DNA from: Nannocystis exedens
GTDB taxonomy: Bacteria > Myxococcota_A > Polyangia > Polyangiales > Polyangiaceae
Reading direction: 5' to 3'
Length of the DNA: 45,703 nucleotides
NCBI GenBank assembly: GCA_945861885.1
Contig: CAMAVR010000025.1
Span: 1 to 45,703 of the forward strand
Shown here: piece after piece, positions 10,406-17,164 of the stretch
Layout: each line of letters starts with the position of its first letter
Position numbering within the stretch: position 1 is the stretch's first letter
Translations under genes and position numbers: made by a program
The notes under the pieces: model-generated
What the model saw: only the letters and a program-made list of their open reading frames with translations
Told to the model about the DNA's origin: nothing
Databases searched by the model: none

Positions 10406-11041
10406 TTAGTTGGATGTGCCAGGGAGCGTCGGGCACGGTGCCGCCGCTCGCGCGTTCCATACTGGAATGTTCGTTAGCGTTACGGTGCAGAGCGCTTGTT
10501 CTGCCCTGTGGTGGCGTGACATTGACGCTTCGCCGCTCGCTATGATGTTCACTAGGTCGTTGTGCGGGTCGCTGAGTTGCCGTTCGGCTATGAGCTCTTC
10601 GCGCTTTGTGTTGGCGAGCTCGGCGCATGGGCGCTCAAAATCCCACCAGCCGGTTTCGGACTTTGGGTCCCACGAATGTGGTGCAGTGCTTTTGACCGAT
10701 GTCCATTTGCCGTTGGCGAGATCCCATCGATTTGAAACCCAGGCCCCGTCGACATTATGATCGGTGGTCGTTGTCGTCACCGATTCGATGCCAAACGCGC
10801 CGTGTTCGCAGCGCTCGTAGACGCTTGGGTTCTCGGTTACGTTCGGAAGATGCGTCGACCCGGTCTGAGTCGATCGCGACGCTTTGTGAAACACGGTGGG
10901 ACGGCGGCTACCGGCTTTCGCCAATGCCTCAGCAGCTGCGCTCTCAACCCCGTCAATTTCACCGTTAGAAGAGCTAGAGCAGCCGGTGATTACGGCCGAA
11001 AAAGCGAAGAAAAAGCCTAGAATACTCTTGTGTTTACGCAT
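10406..11041 (-). CDS. Small lipoprotein sharing the N-terminal domain of the large lipoprotein
   Basis: 211 residues from ATG 11041. An ATG at 11074 is in frame, but starting at MRKHKSILGFF gives a proper signal peptide with lipobox VITGC. Seen: the pattern CEHGAFGIESV ... WDFERPCAELANTKREELI ... SDPHNDLVNIIASG ... CTVTLTNIPVWNARAAAPCP matches, in the same order, residues of about 90-210 of the large lipoprotein downstream. It is therefore a free-standing paralogue of that domain. It lies 64 bases before the large gene on the same strand, so co-expression is likely. Function unknown; four cysteines could form disulfides in the periplasm or at the cell surface. Confidence 0.8.
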   Translation of the reverse strand: MRKHKSILGFFFAFSAVITGCSSSSNGEIDGVESAAAEALAKAGSRRPTVFHKASRSTQTGSTHLPNVTENPSVYERCEHGAFGIESVTTTTTDHNVDGAWVSNRWDLANGKWTSVKSTAPHSWDPKSETGWWDFERPCAELANTKREELIAERQLSDPHNDLVNIIASGEASMSRHHRAEQALCTVTLTNIPVWNARAAAPCPTLPGTSN

Positions 11042-11100
11042 CGCAGGATGTGACACGAATCGGCCCGATCGCAAGTGCGGTTTGGCGAACTACTTTAGGC

Positions 11101-12660
11101 TCAAATTGAGTCGCTCCCGCGAAGCGCAAATTTTAGCACTTTTCCCGATGAATTTCGCGGTAATTGCCCTACAAACTGGACGCTTCGCGGCACCTTGTAG
11201 TTAGCCATTCGGGCGCGGGCCCACTCTATCAATTCGCTCGGCTCGATCGCCCCGCTTTTGCGCAGCACTACGAACGCTTTTCCTACTTCGCCCAGTCGCG
11301 TATCGGGAACACCGATGACTGCGACTTCGCTTATCGCATCGTGCTCTAACAGTGCGCGCTCGATTTCGGCCGGATAGGCGTTGAACCCGCCTACGATAAA
11401 CATGTCTTTGATGCGATCGGTGATGCGCACATTGCCGGCTTCGTCGATCGCTCCGACGTCACCTGTGTGGAGCCAGCCGTCGGCATCAATCGCGGCGCGC
11501 GTCGCTTCTTCGTTCTTGTAGTAGCCGCGCATCACTGTGTATCCGCGGACGACAAGTTCGCCTGGTTCGCCGCGCGGCACATCGCTCCCCGCTGCGTTGA
11601 CCGCGCGCACTTCAACTCCGTCGATTGCTCGGCCGGAGCTATTCGCAATCACTTCAATCGCGTCGCCGGCGCGGCACATTGTAGTCACTCCGGTGGCCTC
11701 GGTGAGGCCGTACGCCGTTAGCACCGTCTGGAACTGCAACTCGCGTTTCATTCGCATCACGAGGTCGACCGGCACAATTGCGGCGCCGGTCACCGCAATG
11801 CGAAGCGATGACAGATCGAAAGCTGCGCGATCAGGGTGGTCGAGCAGCGCTTGATAGAGCGTCGGCGGACCGGGCATTACAGTAATGCGTTCGCGCTCGA
11901 TACGGCGGAGCACGGCGGGTATATCAAACACCGTTTGCGGGAATACTGTCGCCCCTTTGATGAACGAAGCGAGCCAACCGGCTTTGTAGCCGAATGAATG
12001 AAAAAACGGCGGGATCACCAAGTATCGATCGCCGGCGCGGAGCCCTGCGATCGACCCCCATGTGTCGAACGCTCGCAACGTTTGACCGTGCGTTGACATC
12101 ACCCCCTTTGGAGCGCCGGTTGTCCCCGAAGTGAACATGATGTCGCAAATGTCATCGGGTGAAACATGTTCTAGTCGCGCGGCGAATTCGCTATCGGCGA
12201 CCGGTGCACCGGCCTCCAAAAACTCATCCCATCCAACGATTCCGGCACGCGCATCTCCTCTTAAGAAGGCCGTTTCAACGTGCGGCGCGGCGCTCTCTTC
12301 TTGTAGAAGCGCGACAAAATCGCTCTCTAAGAATTTACCGACCGTAAAAAGAAAACGCGCTCCGCTACTTCGCAGCACATGCGCTGCTTCGGCCCCGCGA
12401 AAGCGCGTGCTGATTGGTACGAGAATTGCGCCGACGGCGTGGCAGGCGAGGGCGGCGACAACCCACTCGGCAATATTTGGCGCCCATATAGCGATGCGGT
12501 CGCCGTGGGCGATTTGACGCGATAAAAGCGCTTTTGCCGCTCTTTTAACCAGCGTAAAAGCTTCGCCATAGGTAATGACCGCCCCATCGCCCGACGAAAT
12601 CGCAGCGCGCGCGCCGTGAAGCTCCACGGCGCTTTTGAGCATGTGAATCGTGCTCTTCAC
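11101..12660 (-). CDS. fadD3: FadD3-like HIP-CoA ligase (C/D-ring propionate activation)
   Basis: 519-residue ANL-superfamily acyl-CoA synthetase. Seen: P-loop FTSGTTGAPKG (176-186), VIPPFFHSFGYKAG, VTGAA, TAYGLTEATG, the hinge region WLHTGD / ITDRIKDMFIVGG, FNAYPAEIE, and a C-terminal SSGKVLK with the adenylation lysine. The run through PFFHSFGYKAG, ITVMPGPPTLYQ and GEVGKAFVV closely resembles, from memory, FadD3 (Rv3561) of M. tuberculosis, which makes the CoA thioester of the C/D-ring propionate (HIP). The GTG start follows directly on the stop of the acyl-CoA dehydrogenase gene, so it is the third gene of a three-gene operon. A hybrid KstR-like box lies inside the gene at 12160. Confidence 0.85.
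   Translation of the reverse strand: MKSTIHMLKSAVELHGARAAISSGDGAVITYGEAFTLVKRAAKALLSRQIAHGDRIAIWAPNIAEWVVAALACHAVGAILVPISTRFRGAEAAHVLRSSGARFLFTVGKFLESDFVALLQEESAAPHVETAFLRGDARAGIVGWDEFLEAGAPVADSEFAARLEHVSPDDICDIMFTSGTTGAPKGVMSTHGQTLRAFDTWGSIAGLRAGDRYLVIPPFFHSFGYKAGWLASFIKGATVFPQTVFDIPAVLRRIERERITVMPGPPTLYQALLDHPDRAAFDLSSLRIAVTGAAIVPVDLVMRMKRELQFQTVLTAYGLTEATGVTTMCRAGDAIEVIANSSGRAIDGVEVRAVNAAGSDVPRGEPGELVVRGYTVMRGYYKNEEATRAAIDADGWLHTGDVGAIDEAGNVRITDRIKDMFIVGGFNAYPAEIERALLEHDAISEVAVIGVPDTRLGEVGKAFVVLRKSGAIEPSELIEWARARMANYKVPRSVQFVGQLPRNSSGKVLKFALRGSDSI
12160..12173. promoter_or_regulatory. KstR-like box inside fadD3
   Basis: TGAAACATGTTCTA fits TnnAACnnGTTnnA and joins one half of each box variant seen in this window. 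It lies within coding sequence, about 490 bases into the gene, so any role is uncertain. Confidence 0.35.
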
Positions 12661-13797
12661 TCAATACCCTTCAAGCGTAGCGAACCTGTCGCGATGGTAC
12701 GACGATGAGCCGAATGTCATCTCGCAAGCGCGCGCTCGCTTTAGAAAAAAACCGATATCGCATTCGTCGGTCACGCCGATCCCCCCGTGCATCTGAATCG
12801 CTTCGTTTGCGACGAGCATGAATGTGTCGGATAGGCGCGCCTTGGCGGCGCTCGCCAACAGGTTCACAGTAGAACTTGTTTCATCGATCGCATTGAGCGC
12901 GGCGCGCACGAGTGATCGCGAAAGCTCAAGCTCGCAGAACATTACCGCAGCGCGATGCTTCAGCGCTTGAAACGAACCGATGGCTACGCCAAACTGCTTT
13001 CGCACTTTTAGATAAGCAAGCGTTCGCTCAAACGCTTCAGATGCGCCCCCAAGCATCTCTGCGCTCAGCGCGACGCTCGCCCGCGCGAACAGCGCATCAA
13101 GCACACTCGCAGCGCCGCCGAGAGTACCGACGATATCGGCATCGCCAACATGCACGCCATCAAAGCGTATTCGTGCGGCGTTACGGCCGTCGACCATTGT
13201 AGTCCGAATGCGCGTCATGCCGGCTGCGTTTGAAGGTAGAAGAACGATTGCAAGACCGCCGCGTTCATCCACGTTGCCCGACGCGCGCGCGACGACAAAA
13301 ATTGAATCGGCGATATGCCCGTCGAGAACGAACAGCTTTTCGCCGGTGAGCCGCATGCCGCGCGAGGTTTGCTCGAGCCGCGTTGCTACGTGATACGGCG
13401 CGTGCCGCCGCAACTCTTCGTGCGCGAATGCAAAAATGTGATCGCCAGAGGCGACTCGCGGAAGGATGTCTCGCTTTTGCGATTCAGAGCCCGAAAGAAG
13501 GAGCGCGTGAGTGCCGAGCACCGTTGTCGACATAAACGGAAGCGGCGCGAGCGTTCGCCCGCACTCTTCGAGCACAAGCCCAAGCTCTAAAAAACCGAGC
13601 CCAGAACCGCCATATTGTTCTGGAATCGCGATCGACGTAAGCCCGAGCTCGGCCGCGCCTTTCCACCCACCAACGGCGTAGCCGGCAGGGTCGCCTTCGC
13701 GTAGCTTTCGCACGAGCGAAATCGGCAACTTTGCCGTCGCGAAATCGCGCGCCGTTTTTTGTATCGCTTCTTGCTCTTCAGACAAAATGAACGGCAT
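12661..13797 (-). CDS. Acyl-CoA dehydrogenase, second subunit type
   Basis: 378-residue flavin-dependent acyl-CoA dehydrogenase. Seen: N-terminal helical domain with GLTSIAIPEQYGGSGLGF, beta domain from about residue 120, and C-terminal helices with RKQFGVAIGSFQALKHRAA and ANEAIQMHGGIGVTDE. The first-domain signature usually reading YSEPGAGSD is missing here (FAFAHEELRRHAP). That is common in the second subunit of heteromeric steroid dehydrogenases. It follows the other dehydrogenase gene by 9 bases and precedes fadD3. Inference: the pair forms one alpha2beta2 enzyme for a C/D-ring or side-chain acyl-CoA; the substrate cannot be told from sequence. Confidence 0.8.
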   Translation of the reverse strand: MPFILSEEQEAIQKTARDFATAKLPISLVRKLREGDPAGYAVGGWKGAAELGLTSIAIPEQYGGSGLGFLELGLVLEECGRTLAPLPFMSTTVLGTHALLLSGSESQKRDILPRVASGDHIFAFAHEELRRHAPYHVATRLEQTSRGMRLTGEKLFVLDGHIADSIFVVARASGNVDERGGLAIVLLPSNAAGMTRIRTTMVDGRNAARIRFDGVHVGDADIVGTLGGAASVLDALFARASVALSAEMLGGASEAFERTLAYLKVRKQFGVAIGSFQALKHRAAVMFCELELSRSLVRAALNAIDETSSTVNLLASAAKARLSDTFMLVANEAIQMHGGIGVTDECDIGFFLKRARACEMTFGSSSYHRDRFATLEGY

Positions 13798-13806
13798 TAT
13801 TGAACC

Positions 13807-14997
13807 TCAGTCGGGAAGCGCGAGAACACGTTTTGCAATAATGTTGAGCTGAATTTCGGAGCTCCCCCCTTCGATCGAATTGGCGCGCGAACGGAGCCAT
13901 TCACGGGTGTGCTGAAGCTCGCCTGCAGTGAAGCCTGGCCCCTCCCACCCGAGCCCCTGAAACCCTTCAATCGCTACTTTGAGCTCGCGCCGCCGCTTGT
14001 TTAGCTCGGTAGCGTAGTACTTGAACATAGACGTTTCGGCCCCGGGGCTACGCCCTGCCGCGACCGTTTGGGCAGACCGCCGAAGTGTTAGCTTGTTGCA
14101 TAAAAAATCGATGTTGGCCTGCGCGATTCGGTCGCGCAAAATTGGGTCGGCGAGCACGCCGTTTTTCGTACCGATTGCCCTCTTTGCAAGATTGCCGAGC
14201 GACTCATCTTCGTCGGCATTCATGTCGCGCATTTGAGAAATGAGCGACCGCTCGTACTCGAGAACCTCTTTGCCGATTTGCCACCCGCGGTTCTCTTCGC
14301 CGATTCGATTTATGATCGGCACGCGGACGTTCTCAAAATGCGTTTCGCAAAATGGTGAGTAGCCGCTGATAAGTTGAATCGGTTTGACCGTGACTCCGGG
14401 CGTCGCCATATCGACCAAAAGAAAGCTGATGCCTTCGCGCTTGGAGCCGGCGGTGCTTGTGCGCACGAGGCAGAATATCCAATCGGATTTGTCGGCCTGT
14501 GATGTCCATACTTTTTGGCCGTTGACGACGTAGTGATCGTCTTCAAGCTCAGCGCGCATTTGCAGGCTCGCGAGATCGGACCCTGCGCCGGGCTCGCTGT
14601 AGCCCTGGCACCAGCGAACTTCACCGCGGCACATTGGCGGCAAAAATGCGAGTTTTTGTGCTTCGGTGCCGTAGCGAAGAATGACTGGAGCGAGCATCCA
14701 AATTCCGATGCTTTTTAGCGCTGGGCGACAGCCTAAACGACGATGCTCTTCGTCGAAAATAGCCGCCTCGGCACCACTCAGCCCTGCGCCGCCGTACTCT
14801 TTCGCGAGCGTTGGTGCTGTCAATCCGGCGTGTGCCATTCGCTCGAACCAGAGCTTTGAATCTGCCAGTTTGATCTGCTCGTTTCGCCCGCCCCAGACCT
14901 CTTCATCGTCGTTCACGAGCGGTGTTTGCATCGAGGCGGGGCAGTTCTCTTCGAGCCAACTTTTGATGCGAGTTCTAAATTCATCGAGAGGGGTCAC
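13807..14997 (-). CDS. Acyl-CoA dehydrogenase, catalytic-type subunit
   Basis: 396 residues from a GTG start placed 5-6 bases after CAGGAG. Seen: WCQGYSEPGAGSDLASLQ (FAD/substrate region, about 130-147), VNGQKVWTSQADKSDW, KPIQLISGYSPF, and the C-terminal SIEGGSSEIQLNIIAKRVL. In the last motif the Glu before GG sits at the catalytic-base position known from short-chain acyl-CoA dehydrogenases. It is the first gene of the operon dehydrogenase-dehydrogenase-fadD3 and starts next to two KstR-like boxes. Linkage to fadD3 suggests C/D-ring degradation, like the FadE30 or ScdC-type enzymes of other steroid degraders; this is inference. Confidence 0.85.
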   Translation of the reverse strand: MTPLDEFRTRIKSWLEENCPASMQTPLVNDDEEVWGGRNEQIKLADSKLWFERMAHAGLTAPTLAKEYGGAGLSGAEAAIFDEEHRRLGCRPALKSIGIWMLAPVILRYGTEAQKLAFLPPMCRGEVRWCQGYSEPGAGSDLASLQMRAELEDDHYVVNGQKVWTSQADKSDWIFCLVRTSTAGSKREGISFLLVDMATPGVTVKPIQLISGYSPFCETHFENVRVPIINRIGEENRGWQIGKEVLEYERSLISQMRDMNADEDESLGNLAKRAIGTKNGVLADPILRDRIAQANIDFLCNKLTLRRSAQTVAAGRSPGAETSMFKYYATELNKRRRELKVAIEGFQGLGWEGPGFTAGELQHTREWLRSRANSIEGGSSEIQLNIIAKRVLALPD

Positions 14998-15020
14998 GAG
15001 CTCTCCTGTTTCGCAATTTA

Positions 15021-15034
15021 TGAAACGTGTTTCA
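15021..15034. promoter_or_regulatory. KstR-like operator, dehydrogenase side
   Basis: TGAAACGTGTTTCA is a near-perfect palindrome fitting TnnAACnnGTTnnA. It lies 24 bases upstream of the GTG start of the minus-strand dehydrogenase gene, in the 87-base divergent region shared with the TetR gene. Confidence 0.75.
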
Positions 15035-15060
15035 GGTTCTTAGATCACTTGCGCTCGCGA

Positions 15061-15076
15061 GTGAAACATGTTTCAC
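15061..15076. promoter_or_regulatory. KstR-like operator, regulator side
   Basis: GTGAAACATGTTTCAC is a perfect 16-base palindrome. The same sequence occurs at 30089, and its 14-base core occurs at 37159. It ends 8 bases before the ATG of the TetR gene, so bound repressor would cover the start region; autorepression is the natural reading. Confidence 0.8.
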
Positions 15077-15084
15077 TTTCTGCC

Positions 15085-15696
15085 ATGGACGACCGGCGCG
15101 ACAAGATTCTCGACGTAGCGGTCGAGCTCGCGGAAGAAGGGGGGTTTGATAACGTGCGCCAGCGAGACGTCGCGGCAATGGCCGGCGTAGCATTGGGTAC
15201 GTTATACAAAAGTTTTCGCAGCAAAGAGCAGCTCTTGTGCGCGGCGATGGAGCGAGAAGCCGAGCTACTCGAGCGACGGATGGAGACAAACCCAGCCAAA
15301 GGCGAGTCACCAGAAGAGCGAGTCGTCGCTTTTTTGCGAATATTAACCCGCGGCTTTTTCCGAAAGCCAAAATTCGCGCGAGCCGTTCTAAGGGCAATGG
15401 CATCCGGTGTGCCAGCGGCCGCCGCAACGGTAATAGCGTATCACGGCCGCATCAACGGCCTCATGATTGCGGCGCTACGCGGTGTCGGCCGGCTGTCATT
15501 TAACGACGCAACAGCCGCGCCGCCAACGGCGAACGAAGGGGCAGTCGCAATGCTCATGCAGCAAATATGGTTCGCAGCATTGGTCGGTTGGTCCGCGGGG
15601 GTGTCGTCGCAAGCGCAAGTGATGGAGCAGGTAGAAGCGGCTGCAACAATAGTGTTCAGAGGCGTTCGCGGGTCGTCAACCGGCCCTTTTTTGTAA
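15085..15696 (+). CDS. kstR: TetR-family repressor, KstR-like
   Basis: 203 residues from ATG 15085. Longer in-frame starts run through the operators and are unlikely. Seen: the TetR N-terminal helix-turn-helix, RDKILDVAVELAEEGGFDNVRQRDVAAMAGVALGTLYKSFRSKEQLL (residues of about 4-50), then an all-helical ligand domain. The DNA-binding part and the mid-protein pattern resemble KstR (Rv3574), from memory. KstR represses the cholesterol regulon and is released by steroid acyl-CoA. Two matching palindromes sit in its own promoter and others precede every steroid block in the window. Inference: it is the repressor of this gene set. It is followed after 40 bases by the kshA-like gene, likely in one transcript. 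Confidence 0.85.
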   Translation: MDDRRDKILDVAVELAEEGGFDNVRQRDVAAMAGVALGTLYKSFRSKEQLLCAAMEREAELLERRMETNPAKGESPEERVVAFLRILTRGFFRKPKFARAVLRAMASGVPAAAATVIAYHGRINGLMIAALRGVGRLSFNDATAAPPTANEGAVAMLMQQIWFAALVGWSAGVSSQAQVMEQVEAAATIVFRGVRGSSTGPFL

Positions 15697-15736
15697 AAGG
15701 GAGCCCGCGGGGACAGCTCAGGTTGTGGAGGACTGC

Positions 15737-16717
15737 ATGAGATTTCCGTTTCCCCGTTATCCTAACGGGTGGTTTCAAGTTGCATATTCTGATGAGCTTG
15801 CGGTCGGTGCCGTGCTGCCGCTGACATACTTCGGCAAAGAGCTCGTTCTTTTTCGTGGTGACGACGGCATCGCCCATGTGCTCGACGCGTACTGCCCACA
15901 CCTCGGCGCGCATCTTGGATACGGCGGCAAAGTGCAAGGCAATTGCGTTGCGTGTCCGTTCCATTCATGGAAGTTTGATGGATCGGGCGAGTGCGTCGAG
16001 GTGCCGTACGCAAAGCGAATTCCGCCCCGCGCAAAAGTGCACCCATGGATCGCGCGTGAACTCAGCGGCCTCATTTTGGTGTGGCATCACGCTGAAGGCG
16101 CGCCCCCAGCATGGGAGGTCGAGCAGGCAGCCGAAGTGGGGAGTCCAGGATGGACGGCGTTCGAGCGCCGCCGGTGGAAAGTGCGGTCACACAATCAAGA
16201 ATTGGCGGAAAATGCCGTCGATTCCGCCCATTTTCACTACGTGCACGGGACAGTAGAAATCCCAACGTCGCAAGCCGAAGTTGACGGTCACATTTTGCGA
16301 GTGATGTCACAAACAAAGATGCGAACGCCGATGGGGAAAGTACAGGGGACGGTGCAAAGCGTGAGCTACGGGTTCGGATACGCGATCACGCGGTTCACCG
16401 GGATTGTGAACACACTTCTAGTCGCCTGCACCACGCCAATCGACGACGACTACGTCGACGTGCGATTCGCATTTTCGGTGCAAAAGCTCACCGATCGCGA
16501 CGCCACGTCGACCGTCGGCGCCGCGTTCATGCGCGAGATCGAGCGGCAGCTCGAGCAAGATATTCCGATTTGGGAGAATAAGGTCTACGTAAATCCGCCA
16601 CTCTTGTGCGAGGGGGATGGGCCGATCGGCCTCTTCCGAAGATGGTGCAAACAGTTCTACAGCGAGCCATCAGCGCGCCCAGCGGTTCAAATTGCTGAAG
16701 CGGCGCCGCTCAACTAA
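15737..16717 (+). CDS. kshA: Rieske steroid oxygenase, KshA / DAF-36-like
   Basis: 326 residues from ATG 15737, chosen over an in-frame GTG at 15725 because GGAGGA ends 5 bases before it. Seen: Rieske [2Fe-2S] ligands C53-x-H55 and C73-x2-H76; mononuclear iron motif N159-x2-D162-x2-H165-x4-H170. LDAYCPHLGAHLGYGG, PYAKRIPPRAKV and LILVWHHAEG are typical of the steroid-acting Rieske group, which holds bacterial KshA (3-ketosteroid 9-alpha-hydroxylase) and animal DAF-36/Neverland (cholesterol 7-desaturase). A KshB-like reductase is encoded at 37199, so KshA is preferred, giving 9-alpha-hydroxylation before ring B opens. The exact substrate is not certain. Confidence 0.8.
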   Translation: MRFPFPRYPNGWFQVAYSDELAVGAVLPLTYFGKELVLFRGDDGIAHVLDAYCPHLGAHLGYGGKVQGNCVACPFHSWKFDGSGECVEVPYAKRIPPRAKVHPWIARELSGLILVWHHAEGAPPAWEVEQAAEVGSPGWTAFERRRWKVRSHNQELAENAVDSAHFHYVHGTVEIPTSQAEVDGHILRVMSQTKMRTPMGKVQGTVQSVSYGFGYAITRFTGIVNTLLVACTTPIDDDYVDVRFAFSVQKLTDRDATSTVGAAFMREIERQLEQDIPIWENKVYVNPPLLCEGDGPIGLFRRWCKQFYSEPSARPAVQIAEAAPLN

Positions 16718-16720
16718 GGC

Positions 16721-16743
16721 CCCATCAACCTTCGGTTGATGGG
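16721..16743 (+). terminator. Hairpin just after the kshA-like gene
   Basis: CCCATCAACC-ttc-GGTTGATGGG is a perfect 10-bp stem with a 3-base loop, starting 4 bases past the stop codon. No T-run follows, so factor-independent termination is not assured. Confidence 0.5.
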
Positions 16744-16766
16744 TAAGCTATTTGCGTAATCGGTCA

Positions 16767-16981
16767 CGTGATCGTGATCGTGATCGTGATCGTGCGCGTG
16801 CGCGTGCGCGTGCGCGGGACCCAACAGAACAACATTGAAGACGAGGCACCCGCGCGGCGATCCAACCCGAACCGCCCCTGACAAATCGCGCACGCGCACG
16901 CGCACGCGCACGCGCACGCGCACGCGCACGCGCACGCGCACGTCTCACGATCACGTCTCACGATCACGTCTCACGATCACG
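16767..16981. repeat. Inverted hexanucleotide repeat arrays (CGTGAT/CGTGCG)
   Basis: Left array: four CGTGAT units then four CGTGCG units (16767-16814). A spacer of about 74 bases follows. Right array: nine CGCACG units (16889-16942), then three copies of a 13-base TCTCACGATCACG unit (16943-16981). The arrays are reverse complements in kind, so a long hairpin can form between two convergent genes. CGCACG runs alternate purine and pyrimidine, a sequence type known to favour Z-DNA. The remainder of the 16718-17164 gap holds hairpins but no gene. Confidence 0.9.
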
Positions 16982-17089
16982 AGACATTCTGACGTGAGAT
17001 GCGCTTTGCAACCCTCGGCCCTTTTACCCGTCAACTGAAGGTAGACGTAGCACTAGTGCCTGTTTAACATTTTAAAACGCCGCAGAAAT

Positions 17090-17151
17090 GAACAGGGAGA
17101 GCGGAAGAGCGGGAGTTTTGTTTCCTTCCGCTCTCCCACTCTCCCTGTTCA
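17090..17151. terminator. Long hairpin between convergent genes
   Basis: GAACAGGGAGAGCGG at 17090 pairs with the matching CT-rich arm ending CTCTCCCTGTTC at 17151. The stem is about 26 bp with two mismatches, around a loop rich in T. It lies 14 bases past the end of the minus-strand lipoprotein gene and could terminate transcripts from both sides. Confidence 0.6.
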
Positions 17152-17164
17152 AATCAAAGCGGTG

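Noticed and set aside
14926..15084. Longer start for the TetR gene
   Set aside because: It would run through both operators and into the divergent gene; the ATG at 15085 gives a normal TetR N terminus.
16767..16981. CRISPR array
   Set aside because: Units are 6-13 bases with no unique spacers and no cas genes nearby.
16714..17038. Frames encoding RVRVRV- and RTRTRT-type peptides
   Set aside because: They are translations of the hexamer array, not proteins.
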